Shown: positions 22,726-33,111 of the stretch, in pieces
How the letters are laid out: each line of letters begins with the position of its first letter
Numbering within the stretch: the stretch's first letter is position 1
DNA from: Bettongia penicillata ogilbyi
Lineage: Eukaryota; Chordata; Mammalia; Diprotodontia; Potoroidae
DNA: 64,000 bases
Assembly (NCBI GenBank): GCA_023548195.1
Contig: JAJHZJ010000009.1
Coordinates: 7,525,399 to 7,589,398 of the forward strand
Reading direction: 5' to 3'
The notes under the pieces: generated by a model
What the model was told of the DNA's origin: nothing
The model's input: only the letters and a program-made list of their open reading frames with translations
The model's database searches: none
Program-made: the position numbers and the translations under genes

Positions 22726-23472
22726 AGTGGGGAAATGGAGTGTCTTGTGAGACAACCATCGAGAAGGCCAAGACCAACTTTCTTGGGCCCCTTATGACTG
22801 TTTATAAAGGATTATACACCACAGTATCCTCCTGCCTCCAGTCCCCAAGAAAAAGAAAAGTTCATTTTCTCATTTCTTCTCTGGGTCTAAGATTGCCCAT
22901 TCTAATTACACAGCATTTTGCTGTCTTTTTCATTAGTTTATGGTAATACCTGGCATTTTCAAAAGAACCCTTGAAGAGTGTATTTTACATCCATCCATAG
23001 TTGGGCATGTAGTTGCTTTTGATATACATTAGAGAGCAGTTTGGCTTTCTTTAAAGGCCAAAATCTGAATACCAAGGCCATGATCCAAGTTTAGAAATCT
23101 CACTGTGCTAATTTGGGCCATGGCGTGCATGCCAGTTACTTGGAGAGAAGTGTTTAAGGTAGCAGATTAGAATCCCCTCCCCTCCTCTCTTCTGCCCTGT
23201 TCATTCCAGCTATGATAGTAAAACAACCCTCCAAGATATTTCCATAGATCTGAAAGATCTAAAAGCAAACAAAAGCAAAAGTATCCCTCATCGACAAGTT
23301 TAGTATCTTGTCTACTGTCCCCTTCTAGGCAAGGCCCCGTGAGCTAGCTCTCTCTGTGTCATTCCACCAATAAGTCTTCAATACACAATTATTTACTGTA
23401 CAGTCTACTGTTGTCCATAGCAGGCTGTGGCTGCTAACTCTCTAAACCTTTCTGCATTTCCTTTCCTTTCAG

Positions 23473-23575
23473 GTTGGAAAACTGATCCAAGAAGCAGCTG
23501 GAAGGAGTAATTTGAAGAGAGTGACTCTGGAGCTTGGAGGGAAGAGTCCCAATATTATTTTTGCAGATGCTGATT
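23473..23575 (+). CDS. ALDH1A2: ALDH1A2 exon 8 (retinal dehydrogenase 2)
   Basis: This exon encodes part of the cytosolic NAD-dependent enzyme that oxidises all-trans-retinal to retinoic acid. It begins in phase 0 with GTT-GGA-AAA (Val-Gly-Lys), right after a pyrimidine-rich acceptor ending TTTCAG, and ends after the first base of a Leu codon at a GTAAG donor. The 34 whole codons read [10 protein letters not shown]...[15 protein letters not shown]. If the full protein has the usual 518 residues, this is residues 267-300. Glu286 in [10 protein letters not shown] is the general base of the ALDH family, and the first codons complete the conserved GSTEVG turn at the NAD pocket. The 103-bp length equals exon 8 of ALDH1-class genes. 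The residues match RALDH2 as I know it ([16 protein letters not shown] across the exon 8/9 junction), better than ALDH1A1 or ALDH1A3. No frameshift or stop is present. Confidence 0.96.
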
Positions 23576-23621
23576 GTAAGTCATCTGCAGATTTTATGTA
23601 TTTCCCAGGAGAGTTACATAT

Positions 23622-23808
23622 GGGCCCTCCCCTCCCCTCCCCTCCCCTCTTCTCCTCTCCCTTCCTTCCCCATCCTTCCCTCCCCTCCCCTCCTTTCCTC
23701 TCCTCTTTTCTCCTCTTTTCCTTCCTCTTTCCTCCTCTCCCCTTTTCTCTCTTCCCCTCCTCTCCCCTCCTTTCTCCTCTCTTTCCCTTTCCTCTCCTCT
23801 TCTTTTTT
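23622..23808 (+). repeat. CCCCT-rich polypyrimidine tract after exon 8
   Basis: About 187 bp of C and T with CCCCTCCCCT, CCTTCC and CTTTTC units and only rare A. It starts 46 bp after the exon 8 donor. Confidence 0.9.
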
Positions 23809-24239
23809 AAAAAGTTAATAAGTTTCAAAAGTCTTTGAAACTAAGCATTCTTAGTTGGATTCCAGTCTTGGGGAGAAAATTATTTTATACTGGAGGTAGA
23901 AGAGAGAACCATTATAAATTAACAGGTGAATTAAAAGGGTACACCTTTAATCCTAGGGATACATTAATAAACCCTTTTGATCCAATGGGGCTAGAGTACC
24001 ATAGTAGAGTGGAAAAGGCCCTGATTCTAGTCTCAGCTACCCTTAACTTGTTGGGCTAATCTGATCAGGGAAGCTATTGGGTCATGTCATCTTCCCAGGA
24101 ATTAGTCCCCCAAACCATAAAATAGGGGTTAAGGAATGGACCTGTGATCTCATTGGTGCGGAGAAATCCTAGATGAGGAAACTTCCTCTGGCAATGCAAG
24201 TCAGCACATTCTCTACAATGTGTGTAGGACCTTAGAGAA

Positions 24240-24360
24240 TGTTTTAGGGCACTGAGAAATTTAGATGACTGGTCCAGGTTTCCATGGCTAATCTGTGTCA
24301 GAGGTGGGATTTGAATCTGGCTTTTCGGTCAACTCTGTTCACTCTGCCATATTGCCTAAG
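24240..24360 (-). mobile_element. MIR/THER-type SINE fragment
   Basis: GGTGGGATTTGAATCTGGCT in the reversed head; the rest is diverged. Confidence 0.55.
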
Positions 24361-24593
24361 GTATAAAAATTATGCAGTAGAGGCACTGAAATAGATTTTG
24401 ATTATCTCAAATTCTGTGGTTCTATGAAGTTGGAATTCCAAATATTTTTCTTCTTTAATTTATATATCTAGGGAAGTAAGTAAAACATTTTTAACTTTTT
24501 ACTTCATTGTTCCTTTGCTTTTAAAAGAAAGTGTTGAATGGTTTATAGAATGTGGGTGAATTTTGAAAAATCTTCATTTTACTTGCCTTGCAA

Positions 24594-24668
24594 TTCTTCT
24601 TCTTCTTCTTCTTCTTCTTCTTCTTCTTCTTCTTCTTCTTCTTCTTCTTCTTCTTCTTCTTCTTCTTC
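24594..24668 (+). repeat. (TTC)25 triplet repeat
   Basis: 25 uninterrupted TTC units in intron 8 of ALDH1A2, followed by CT repeats. Confidence 0.95.
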
Positions 24669-24689
24669 TTTTCTCTCTCTGTCTCTCTT

Positions 24690-24813
24690 AGCAAACCGTA
24701 TTAAGTGACTTGTCCAGGGTCACACAGCTAATAACTGTCTGAAGCTGAATTTGAACTTGGGTCTGCCTGACTCCAAGGCTGGCATTCTATCCACTGTACC
24801 ACCCAGCTACCCT
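24690..24813 (-). mobile_element. tRNA-type SINE head and core, tail replaced by TTC repeat
   Basis: GTCCAGGGTCACACAGCTAA, TTTGAACTTGGGTCTGCCTG and CCACCCAGCTACCC. The (TTC)25 array lies 20 bp beyond its 3' side. Confidence 0.75.
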
Positions 24814-25034
24814 TCCACTGCTTTTTCCAGGCATCTTCACCTACTCATTGCTTCCCATGTCTCTAAATCAGGATAATATAATCTTCCTACAGCAGATTCC
24901 ATTAAATAACTATTTATTAAATATCTACCTGACACAGACCACTCACTTTTCCAGTTTCTGAGAATACAAAAACATTTCCTGCCCTCACAGAGTTTATGCT
25001 CTATACTACATGTATACTAAAGAGAGTGATGGAG

Positions 25035-25200
25035 GCTCTTGGGAGTTCTGGCCTTAGTCAGGAAAACTTGGGATCTGCCTCTGACAGCTCTGTGGCCATG
25101 GAGTCGTCACTTCCAAAATAAGTCTCAGTTTCATCATCTGTAAAATGGAGAGGTTGAACTAGATGACCTCTGACATCCCATCCAGCTCTAAATCTATGAG
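25035..25200 (+). mobile_element. MIR-type SINE
   Basis: TCTCAGTTTCATCATCTGTA, AAATGGAGAGGTTGAACTAG, CATCCAGCTCTAAATC. Confidence 0.7.
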
Positions 25201-25437
25201 CTTTTGAGGAGGTAGAGAGCATGCCATCATGTACATGTAAGATGTACATACAACATACATACAGTGTAAAGGAGAGGAGATCTCTGAGATTAGGCACTCT
25301 GAGTATAGGAAGGAGGAAGCCAGGAGAGGAGATTAGAAAGGCTTCTTACAGAAGGTAGGATTTGAACTGAATCTTGAATGAAGCCAGGAGGCACTAAATC
25401 TATGTTTCTGTCAGGGATGGATTATAGAAGGTTAGTT

Positions 25438-25640
25438 GGTCAATCTGTAAATATATGTATTAAGCACCCACTATATGCCAGTTACTGTGCTAAGGGCTGA
25501 GGATACAAAAAGAGGGAAAAGATATATCCCGCCCTCAAAGGACTCACAATCTAATGAGGAGGAAAAGACCACAGGCAGAGAGACCGTTTAGAAAACCCAG
25601 CAAGTAATATTCAGGTGATACAATGTGATTTGAGGGAAAG
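25438..25640 (+). repeat. Old interspersed repeat, same family as 22380
   Basis: ATTAAGCACCCACTATATGC, ACTGTGCTAAGGGCTGAGGA, CCCTCAAAGGACTCACAATC. Confidence 0.6.
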
Positions 25641-26479
25641 GAACAGATGTAGTAAACAAAATACACTTCTAGACATGCTTGAGGCATCTCTGTATGGATG
25701 CAGTCAAATTAGATATAACTGACTCTCTGCAACTCATTGTCATAGAAACTTTGAAAAATGACCAAGTGAAGCCCTTTGGCTCTGAATCATGACATTTACA
25801 CCATCCTAGATCACTGAGAGTCCTCCTTTGTTTTCTAAGCCTCTCCAGGAAAGGAGATTTCCCGTTTCATCTTTGTGTCTCCTCAGAGTTGGAAGGGACC
25901 ACATATTCTAACCTGTGTCAGAATAAGAGTCCCCTTGACAGAATCCCCAACAGGTAGTCCCTGAGCTTTCTCTTGAAGTCCCATAGTGATGAAGTATTCC
26001 CCAACTTCCAAGGTGGCCCACTCTTTCAGACAACCCTAATTGTTAGGGGAAACTTTTCATTCATTTCTAAGTAAAAATCTGCATTTTTTCAACTTCTACT
26101 AATGTTCCTAGTTCTATCCTCTGAGACAGAGAAGAACAAATTGAATCCCTTTTTCTCACAGTAGTCCCATCTTTTAAAATTTTCACTTTGACCAGTGAGT
26201 TGATGATTTTGTAACTGATACTGTCATAGAATCACAGACTTAAAACTAGAACCTGGGATGTGCTAGAGCCCTCTCAAACTGGCTTGTGAGACTTGATTGT
26301 CATATTTTCAATGTGAACGTTTATACCCTAGAAATTGGCAAACGCTATGAACTGGGTCTTAATTTATTGTTTGGTTCATTTCTAGACTTAAGAAAGTGAT
26401 AGAGAAAATGATAATATTTGAAAGTGTTGTGCATGCATTTTTTTCCCCTAGAGAAACAGTTGTTAAATATTTACCAGAA

Positions 26480-26670
26480 TGCCATTGGCTGGAAGGGACC
26501 TTGAAGGCCATCCAGTCCAACCCTCCCATTTCCTAGATGATGAAATTGAGACTTAGTAAGGTTAATTGGCTTGTCCAGGTTCACGTGACTAATAAGTATC
26601 TAGGGACAGGATTTAAGTCGAAGTCTTCCTGACTCTAACCCTCCACTATAATGTACTGCCTCTTCTATTC
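26480..26670 (-). mobile_element. MIR/THER-type SINE
   Basis: GGAAGGGACCTTGAAGGCCA and AACCCTCCCATTTCCTAGAT, then TTTAAGTCGAAGTCTTCCTG. Confidence 0.7.
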
Positions 26671-27166
26671 AGTGTCTGGCACATATAAGCCCTTAGTATA
26701 TCTTTGTTTACTTAATTTCATCAGAAAATTCAGTTGTTTGACTTCCCAGTTTGTCTCTTAACTAGCTAAAAGTTCATCCTCTGTTTTAATGATTCCGTGT
26801 ATCAAAGGGATGTATCATCCATTTAATAGAAACTTTGATAGTATTATTTCTTTAGCAGCTAAGATTATGAGGAGTGAAAAAGGGCAAAGGTATTGTTATT
26901 ATGAGTGGTACTCTATGGGACATGTTTATTAAAAAATGAAGGGCATACTCTCTTTTTCCCATTAAATATAAAAAAGCTACCCCTGATACCACTTGGGTAC
27001 CAAACACCAATACCATCAACATCTCACCTCAGTTGCCTTTCCTGCCCATTTCTCTAATGTATTGGTGTTTTGGGGAAAAGGCACGGGTGTTGGTTTCACT
27101 GCGGGGGAAGGTGGAGACTTTGTAGATGAGAGCAAAACAGAAAAAATGGTGATTTTCATCTTGCAG

Positions 27167-27351
27167 TGGACTATGCTGTGGAACAGGCCCACCAGGGTGT
27201 GTTCTTCAACCAAGGTCAGTGCTGTACAGCGGGATCCCGTATTTTTGTGGAAGAGTCCATCTATGAAGAGTTTGTTCAAAGAAGTGTGGAGCGTGCCAAG
27301 AGGCGAATAGTTGGGAGTCCTTTTGACCCAACCACGGAACAAGGCCCTCAG
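27167..27351 (+). CDS. ALDH1A2: ALDH1A2 exon 9 with the catalytic cysteine
   Basis: This 185-bp exon starts with TGGAC after TTGCAG, completing the split Leu codon from exon 8, and ends in GGCCCTCAG at a strong GTAAGT donor. It encodes 62 residues, about 301-362 of 518. The segment [13 protein letters not shown] holds the ALDH active site; the second Cys (residue 320) is the thiol nucleophile that forms the thiohemiacetal with retinal. The end, [17 protein letters not shown], is typical of the class 1 enzymes. The phase (1 to 0) and length equal exon 9 of ALDH1-class genes. Compared with the human protein as I remember it there are only conservative changes, such as an Ile in the KRRIVGSP stretch. 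The open frame continues into the intron by chance after the donor; that extension is not coding. Confidence 0.97.
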
Positions 27352-28084
27352 GTAAGTAATAAAAAATCTTTCATTTTTTTACTTAGGGACCTCCACAGAG
27401 CCTCTGTTGACTCTAAGGAGGGCTCTCCATGTTAGGTCTCTTTTTCTTTACTTCCTCTCTCCCTACACACTTACAAAGAACTTTGTTTTCATGCATATGA
27501 CTGGAAATTCAGTCATGGAGGTTTTCAAATTAGCTTTTGCATAGCCTTTCATTTCTGGCAATTTCTTCAACACTGTTTTTGCTTCTGGAAAAACTAAGGG
27601 CATCATTCCTTCTAACTATCTTTTTCAGCCATTTAGGCGAGGGTTAGGAGTTGCTTAAGAGCACTGAGGACTAGTTAAGATTTGAAGTATTGCTTAGGCC
27701 TAGCAGAACACCTGACTCAGTGTCTAGCAAAGAGTAATGAGTTGTGGAGTGTTCAAATCCTTGATCTATAGGGGATAATTCTTAGCACATTTATATTGGG
27801 TTGAGAGAATTCATTCCATCCCACATAGGAATGGAATGCTTCTCTAAGCATATAGTCCACTCCAGCCTAAACACTGTCTGAGTGCTGAGGTTCTGTGCAG
27901 TCCCACAGCAGGTAAATGTTAAATCAGTCATAGTTGGCATGTATTGGTAGGCAATGTCAACCAGGTCTACTGTAATGTAGAGAATGTGATTGTATTTTAT
28001 AGCAAGGGATAGGTATAAAGACTAGACCTGAGATTTTGTTTACATGGAGAATACCCTCTACCATTGAAGGTCTGTACGTTCTGT

Positions 28085-28180
28085 TCAACTTGTAAAGAGT
28101 TGCCCAGGGTCACATAGCCAGCAGGTATCAGAGGTGAGATGTGAACCTGGGTCTTCCATTGAGCTCCTCAACATTACTAC
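28085..28180 (-). mobile_element. SINE core fragment
   Basis: GTTGCCCAGGGTCACATAGCC, GATGTGAACCTGGGTCTTCC. Confidence 0.6.
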
Positions 28181-29654
28181 CTGATATCTCCCATCTAAAA
28201 TGATTCCTTCAAAGGAGAGTGGGAGGAAAGAAAGGTGGAAAAAAGAGGAAATGTCCTTTTTAAGGAGTGGAGTTACATCCTTTGACTGTAAGTTCTCCTG
28301 TGCAGCCAAATGGAAGACTGGTTTTGTAAAAGATCAAGAAGTACCTATGAGAACATGTGGGCCGTATCTCCCTTGAACACTTCTAATGAGGACCAGTCTC
28401 TTTAGTTCCAGGTGTACATACTGTGTCTTGACTGCCAAAGGGAAATGGAGGTCCAGGCATTTATCAGGGCAATTAAAGCAAAAACAAAGAAGAAAAAGTG
28501 GGGGGAAAGCCCCTCAAGTGAAAGAAGGCTTTTATCCGAACTAAAATAAATGATCAGCCAGCTTTAACTGATGATGCTGATTAGTGTCTAGCCTTTAAAA
28601 GCGAGCATTTTGTGCTTTCTCCTCTAGGTATTGTAGGGACTTATAGAAAACATGCCTTTTCTAAGTGGCATATTTGTTTTTCAATAAAAAATTACAATTT
28701 AAAAGCATACCATCACCCCTCAAAGCCCTGCTCATACACACAAAACAGGTGTACCTTGATTACTACAACAGCAATTGGAGCATATAATTAAATAGCACTC
28801 TCTAATTTACAAAGCATTTTAACAAGCAGTGTGCTTTCCATTTGAATGATTTGATTTTGATTTCTTTTTCTTCATGTAAATAGCCAAAGTGGGTGAGTTA
28901 GCCACCTTTCAGCCCCGCAGTGTTCCTCCCACTTAGGAACACTGCCTATGGTTATCAGGGAAGTTTCTAGTGGCCATTATTTTCAAGGCCATACAGTCCC
29001 TCAGTCCCTAGATTTAAAACCAGGAATTTTAAAAAGTACAAATGAAAGAACTTTCCACAGAATGCCTTTCCTGATCCTCCAGCTGCCAGTACCCCCTCAC
29101 CCCCCAAAAAAAATCCTTTGTATTTACTTTCATTATATTTACTTTGTATTACAGCCCTGATCCCTCCTCCCCCAAAGGGGTCCTAGCTTTAGATCCAGAT
29201 CCATTTCTGGGGGACCCAAACCCCAATTAGGGGGTTTTAGACTTTCTTCCCCTCTGCCATTATGCTTCCACCTGGGAGTTAAGGATGAGCTTTTAAACAA
29301 AACCCAGAGTTGACTTGTAAAGGGTCTCCCCAAAAGGGGTTAACAGGGTCCTTTCTAGAGAACTTATTTAGCATACAAAGTAGTAAATATCAGGTATAAG
29401 GCAGCTATTTAATTTTTCCTAGTCTTTCCAAATTCCAAATCTAAATTCTTTCCAAATTCCTTTCCCCCCAAAAGATATGCTTAAAACACACAACTTATAA
29501 GAACTCCTTAACACATAATCAAAATGTAAATAACCCATCACTTCTATTATACCTTCCCTGGGGATAAAATCTCTGGGGAGACTTGTGAAACTAAGGAATT
29601 GCTATTTCAAATTCACTTCAGGACTGTACTGCCTGAGTTATAATCCTCAGTAAA

Positions 29655-29840
29655 CACATACATGTATGTGTATAACACACACACACACACACATATATAG
29701 AAAGAGATACACATATGCAACCTGTGTATGTATATTAATATACATAGCTATATGCATGCACACATATCTATATACACACATACATGCATACGCTCACATA
29801 TACACATACATACATACACACATATATATTATATATTAGC
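29655..29840 (+). repeat. CA/TA microsatellite
   Basis: CACACA, TATACA and CATACA runs, about 150 bp upstream of exon 10. Confidence 0.85.
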
Positions 29841-29992
29841 TATTTGAGGGTAAGGACTGTTTCATTTCTGCCTTTGTATCTCTAGTGTTTAGCACATCGA
29901 AGGTGTTTAATACATACTTGTCAACTCATTTATCCATTTCCATCTTCATGGCAGTTTCTTACTTATATTGACAAAGTAATTTATTTTTGTAG

Positions 29993-30157
29993 ATCGACAA
30001 GAAGCAGTACAACAAGATCCTTGAGCTCATCCAGAGTGGGGTGGCAGAAGGAGCCACGCTGGAATGTGGTGGCAAAGGTCTGGGCCGAAAAGGCTTTTTT
30101 ATTGAGCCCACAGTGTTTTCCAATGTTACTGATGACATGCGAATTGCCAAAGAAGAG
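29993..30157 (+). CDS. ALDH1A2: ALDH1A2 exon 10
   Basis: This 165-bp exon is phase 0 at both ends. It follows a T-rich acceptor (TTATTTTTGTAG) and ends ...GCCAAAGAAGAG at a GTAGGT donor. The 55 codons read [20 protein letters not shown] and so on to [10 protein letters not shown], about residues 363-417. This is part of the catalytic domain and the bridging region. The last residue, Glu417, is the conserved Glu of the EEIFGP motif that contacts the nicotinamide ribose of NAD; the motif is completed by exon 11. The length matches the family exactly, no stop or indel is seen, and the flanking introns are filled with repeats. The region from 29640 to 29840 just upstream is a CA/TA microsatellite, which leaves about 150 bp before the acceptor. 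Confidence 0.96.
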
Positions 30158-30419
30158 GTAGGTGCCAAATATCTCAGTTAAGAGAGTCTCGGAGATTTCC
30201 GGTTGCATTCAGGAGTTCTTTAGCAGAAAGTCTGAGAAGTTTTTTTTCTTGGATTTATTTTTTTAATAGCTTATGTAATACAAACACAAATCTGCCACTC
30301 CACAAATGGCTTAGAAACCAAAGAAAAGGAATTAGCCGTGAGATGGGTAGATGAGATAGAATCCCACAGAGCAAACTAAATAATTATGGTCTTTGTTTTC
30401 CATAATAATCTTCATATGG

Positions 30420-30770
30420 TAGTTAGCTTTTAATAACAACTCATATTTACATGAACATTTTAAGGTTTACCACTTTTCCCACAATACCCCTGTCATGATT
30501 TGTAATGCAAATGTCAATATGCCCATTTTCATAACAGACTTGAATATAATGCTTTAATGTTGCAAAATATTTTGCGTACATTATCTCATTGTGCCTTACT
30601 TCAGTATTATTGTATGTAATATGTATATGTATGATATTACAGGTGAGAAAACAGATTTATAGAGGTTGTATGTCCATAGTCACAGAGATTCCAAGTGTTG
30701 ATGCGATGTACTTGACTCTCAGACCATTATTCTTTCTCGTATATCAGTCTGCCCGGACATTGCACTGAAG
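30420..30770 (-). mobile_element. MIR/THER-type SINE, two diverged pieces
   Basis: CATTTTAAGGTTTACCAC, GTACATTATCTCATTGTGCC, then CAGGTGAGAAAACAG. Confidence 0.5.
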
Positions 30771-31263
30771 ACTTAATTTTCCAGCCTGTAGGTCAGCAAC
30801 CAAGATGTCATTAACAATTCAAAAATAGAAGTAAAAAGGATCCTTTTTGTGTATGGAGAGGAAGCAAAGAATGCACCTTCCTGGTCAGGAATGGATCCAC
30901 TACCTCCTAAAATAAGGATTCTTATATAACCAAAATAGGTTCTCTGCTCTTTCTTCAGATATAATATAAAGGTTTCCCAGCTTGGAAATCCTAGAATTTT
31001 AGAGCTAGAAAGGCCTTTAGTACAACCTGAGAGTATGTCTTCTATGTATGTAAAGAACACAGACACACACAGAAACACATTCATTTCTGTGCTAAGACAC
31101 ATATGCCCTCCAGTGCTCTAGAGAACAAAACTCTGAATGTTATACAAACTTCAGAGGCAATCTCTTTGTCTGACTTTGTTCTTAGAAAGTTTAGAATATT
31201 TTCTTGTGTGGTGTTGCTAAAATTAAGTTTTATCAAGAAAATCAATAAAAAGTATTGATTATA

Positions 31264-31441
31264 CAATTTTATTATTGAATATACATATATACGCATATAT
31301 ACAAACATCCATATGATATACCATGTGTGACATATGATATACTATATGCGTGTATGTGTATTATAATGTGCATATATGTGTGTGTATGTATATTATATAT
31401 GTGTGTGTATATGTATATATATATATATATATAATTAATAA
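31264..31441 (+). repeat. TA/TG microsatellite
   Basis: Alternating pyrimidine-purine DNA ends with (AT)n, about 90 bp upstream of exon 11. Confidence 0.85.
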
Positions 31442-31531
31442 ATGGGGGGGCACAACAGGCAAAACAGTGGTGAAGCAATCACAAAATCACTTTCATGTGG
31501 CTTAATGCAAAACATTTCTTCCTTGTTGCAG

Positions 31532-31689
31532 ATTTTTGGACCAGTTCAGGAAATCCTGAGGTTTAAGACTGTGGATGAAGTTATAGAGAGAGCCAACAAT
31601 TCCGACCTTGGGCTTGTCGCTGCCGTTTTCACAAATGATATTAACAAGGCACTCACAGTATCAGCAGCCATGCAGGCTGGGACTGTTTG
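31532..31689 (+). CDS. ALDH1A2: ALDH1A2 exon 11
   Basis: This 158-bp exon starts ATTTTTGGACCAGTT after TTGTTGCAG and ends ACTGTTTG at a GTGAGT donor, so the Trp codon TG|G is split (phase 2). It encodes [20 protein letters not shown] and on to AAMQAGTV, about residues 418-469 plus part of Trp470. Phe419 of the IFGP motif lines the cofactor pocket in ALDH structures. Exon size and phase equal ALDH1-class exon 11. Only about 90 bp separate the acceptor from a long TA/TG microsatellite (about 31264-31440). Substitutions compared with the human protein as I recall it (Val for Met in FKTVDEV, Leu for Phe in NSDLGL, Ala for Ser in TVSAAM) are conservative and in frame. Confidence 0.96.
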
Positions 31690-31869
31690 GTGAGTCTTTC
31701 CCCTTTTTTCTGGCTCAGAGTCACTGCTTTAGGGGGTAGACCAGGCACTAATTGCTGGTGGATGTAACCTTGTCATGCTGAAACCCCTCAGATAGAATGG
31801 AAAAGGAGAAAGGCAATCCAGCCTCCAAACGGAGCACTCAGTCTTCTCCTTCTGTTCTTTTTTTGTATA

Positions 31870-32205
31870 CGGGTGTCTCCTCTTTGTCTTTCATAGCTCC
31901 CTACTGCTTCTAGGATAAAGTGATATTCTCAGCATTTCCGTCCCTCCACAATCTGGTTCCCAACCACATTTCAGTCTTATTTCATATTGCTACCCTTTCA
32001 TAAGTTTTTCATTTGTGTTTGCAATTTCATCTTAACTCAAGCGTACCTCCTACACGAAGCCTTCCTTAATTCCTCCAGTTGTTAGAACTTTTCTCCCCCT
32101 TGAAAGTATTTCCTATATACTTATCTATGTAAAGGTTGTATACTCTTAGTAGAACCTAAGCTCCCTGAGGGCAGGAATTTTTAAACTTTTGTCTTTTTAT
32201 CCCCC
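31870..32205 (+). mobile_element. L2 LINE 3' region, upstream half
   Basis: CTCCCTACTGCTTCTAGGAT, GTACCTCCTACACGAAGCCTT, and TAAGCTCCCTGAGGGCAGGAA are standard L2 3' landmarks. A SINE interrupts it at 32206-32440. Confidence 0.75.
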
Positions 32206-32440
32206 TTGTTGTTTAGTCCTGTTCAATTCTCTGTGAGTCCATGTGGGATTTTCTTGGCAGATACTGGAGTGGTTTGCCATTTCCTTCTCCAGTTCATTTT
32301 ACAGATGACGAAATTGAGACAAATAGGATTAAGTGACTTGTGCAAGGTCACACAGCGAGTAAGTGTTTGAGGCTAGATTTGGAAGATAAATCTTCCTGAC
32401 TCCAGTCTTGGCACTCTATTCACTGGGCCAGCTAGCTGCC
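32206..32440 (-). mobile_element. RTE-tailed SINE inserted in an L2
   Basis: TTGTTGTTTAGTCCTGTTC, TTCTTGGCAGATACTGGAGTG, CACACAGCGAGTAAGTG and GCCAGCTAGCTGCC. It splits the L2 at 31870-32490. Confidence 0.85.
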
Positions 32441-32490
32441 TCTATTTTTATCTCCAGTGCTAAGTACCTAATAGGCATTTAGTGTTTACT
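32441..32490 (+). mobile_element. L2 LINE 3' tip after SINE insertion
   Basis: TATCTCCAGTGCTAAGTACC and TAATAGGCATTTAGTG continue the L2 tail interrupted by the SINE. Confidence 0.65.
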
Positions 32491-32683
32491 AAATTAAATT
32501 TAAATAATAAATTAAAATTAAATTAAATTGGATTAAATCAGGAAATCTGATTTTAATCAAACTTAAATTATATCATTTTTTAACTTATTAAAATGCATTT
32601 TCTTTTGATGAGTAACTAACCCATTGCCTTTTTCCCTATTAAGTGCATTCCATTGACAATTTCCCACTGTTTTTTTCATTCAG

Positions 32684-32758
32684 GATCAATTGTTACAACG
32701 CCTTAAATGCCCAAAGTCCCTTTGGAGGATTCAAGATGTCTGGAAATGGGAGGGAAAT
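32684..32758 (+). CDS. ALDH1A2: ALDH1A2 exon 12
   Basis: This 75-bp exon completes the split Trp codon with G, then reads ATC AAT TGT TAC AAC. It ends at AT|GTAAGT, splitting the Met codon of GREM. The translated segment [20 protein letters not shown] and then GNGRE covers about residues 470-494. PFGGFKMSG is the conserved late ALDH motif at the end of the catalytic domain. The acceptor is a good pyrimidine tract, TTTTTTTCATTCAG. The 75-bp length matches the family. The following intron is much longer (8630 bp) than the preceding one (994 bp). Confidence 0.96.
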
Positions 32759-32872
32759 GTAAGTATTTTGCAATTCACTTTCAAAATTCACAAGACAGGT
32801 TTTGTGGCTATCAGTAACAAGAAAGTCTCAGTTATTCATATAATAATTTAATTATCATTCTCATGGTCTGCT

Positions 32873-33090
32873 ATTGTCATTCAGTCCCATTTACTCTTTG
32901 TGATCCTGTCCATAAGGTTTTCTTGGCAAAGATATTGGAGTGTTTTGCCATTTCCTTCCCCAGTGGATTAAGGCAAACAGAGGTTAAGTGATTTGCCCAG
33001 AATCACAGAGTTAGAAAGCATCTGAGTTTAAATCCCAGGTCTTTCTGACTCAGGCTTGGCACTCTATCCATCGAGCCACCTAGCTGCCCC
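32873..33090 (-). mobile_element. RTE-tailed tRNA-type SINE
   Basis: TTTTCTTGGCAAAGATATTGG, TTAAGTGATTTGCCCAGAAT, and ATCGAGCCACCTAGCTGCCC. Part of the central core is missing. Confidence 0.8.
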
Positions 33091-33111
33091 ATTCCAGATC
33101 TAGATATATAT

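Larger units (their letters stand above)
1..23472 (+). other. ALDH1A2: ALDH1A2 intron 7, 3' part (repeat-rich)
   Basis: The acceptor at 23471-23472 closes this intron. The exon that should precede Val267 was not found, so the whole stretch is read as intron. It holds the SINEs, L2 and L1 pieces, the minus-strand HAL1 element and the microsatellites listed separately. In 3640-4590, 5000-6680, 7090-8540, 13440-14440, 16000-16280, 18560-19300 and 22780-23450 I see no gene; these parts are mostly unique or too diverged to name. Confidence 0.8.
23576..27166 (+). other. ALDH1A2: ALDH1A2 intron 8
   Basis: This GT-AG intron is 3591 bp. It contains a polypyrimidine tract (23622-23808), a (TTC)25 array, several MIR-type SINE copies and old interspersed-repeat fragments. 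Parts between 25640 and 26480 and between 26670 and 27160 show nothing I recognise. Confidence 0.9.
27352..29992 (+). other. ALDH1A2: ALDH1A2 intron 9
   Basis: This GT-AG intron is 2641 bp and is notably poor in SINEs compared with its neighbours. Only a short MIR-like piece (28085-28180) and a CA/TA microsatellite (29655-29840) are recognised. 27430-28080, 28200-29150 and 29160-29640 are unannotated, apparently single-copy DNA. Confidence 0.9.
30158..31531 (+). other. ALDH1A2: ALDH1A2 intron 10
   Basis: This GT-AG intron is 1374 bp. It contains a minus-strand MIR-like copy (about 30420-30770) and a TA/TG microsatellite near the 3' end. 30770-31260 shows nothing recognisable. Confidence 0.9.
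31690..32683 (+). other. ALDH1A2: ALDH1A2 intron 11
   Basis: This GT-AG intron is 994 bp, the shortest here. Most of it is an L2 3' end split by an RTE-tailed SINE, followed by an AAATT-rich stretch near 32490-32560. Confidence 0.9.

Noticed and set aside
1..23472. Exon 7 of ALDH1A2
   Set aside because: I looked for coding sequence ending in the FTGSTE motif followed by a donor and did not see it; it most likely lies before the window.
23469..23838. Open frames on both strands over exon 8 and the CCCCT tract
   Set aside because: They are extensions of the real exon into low-complexity intron, or antisense of it.
27352..27435. Read-through of exon 9 into the intron
   Set aside because: A strong GTAAGT donor lies at the conserved exon end and exon 10 joins in frame; the extension is chance.
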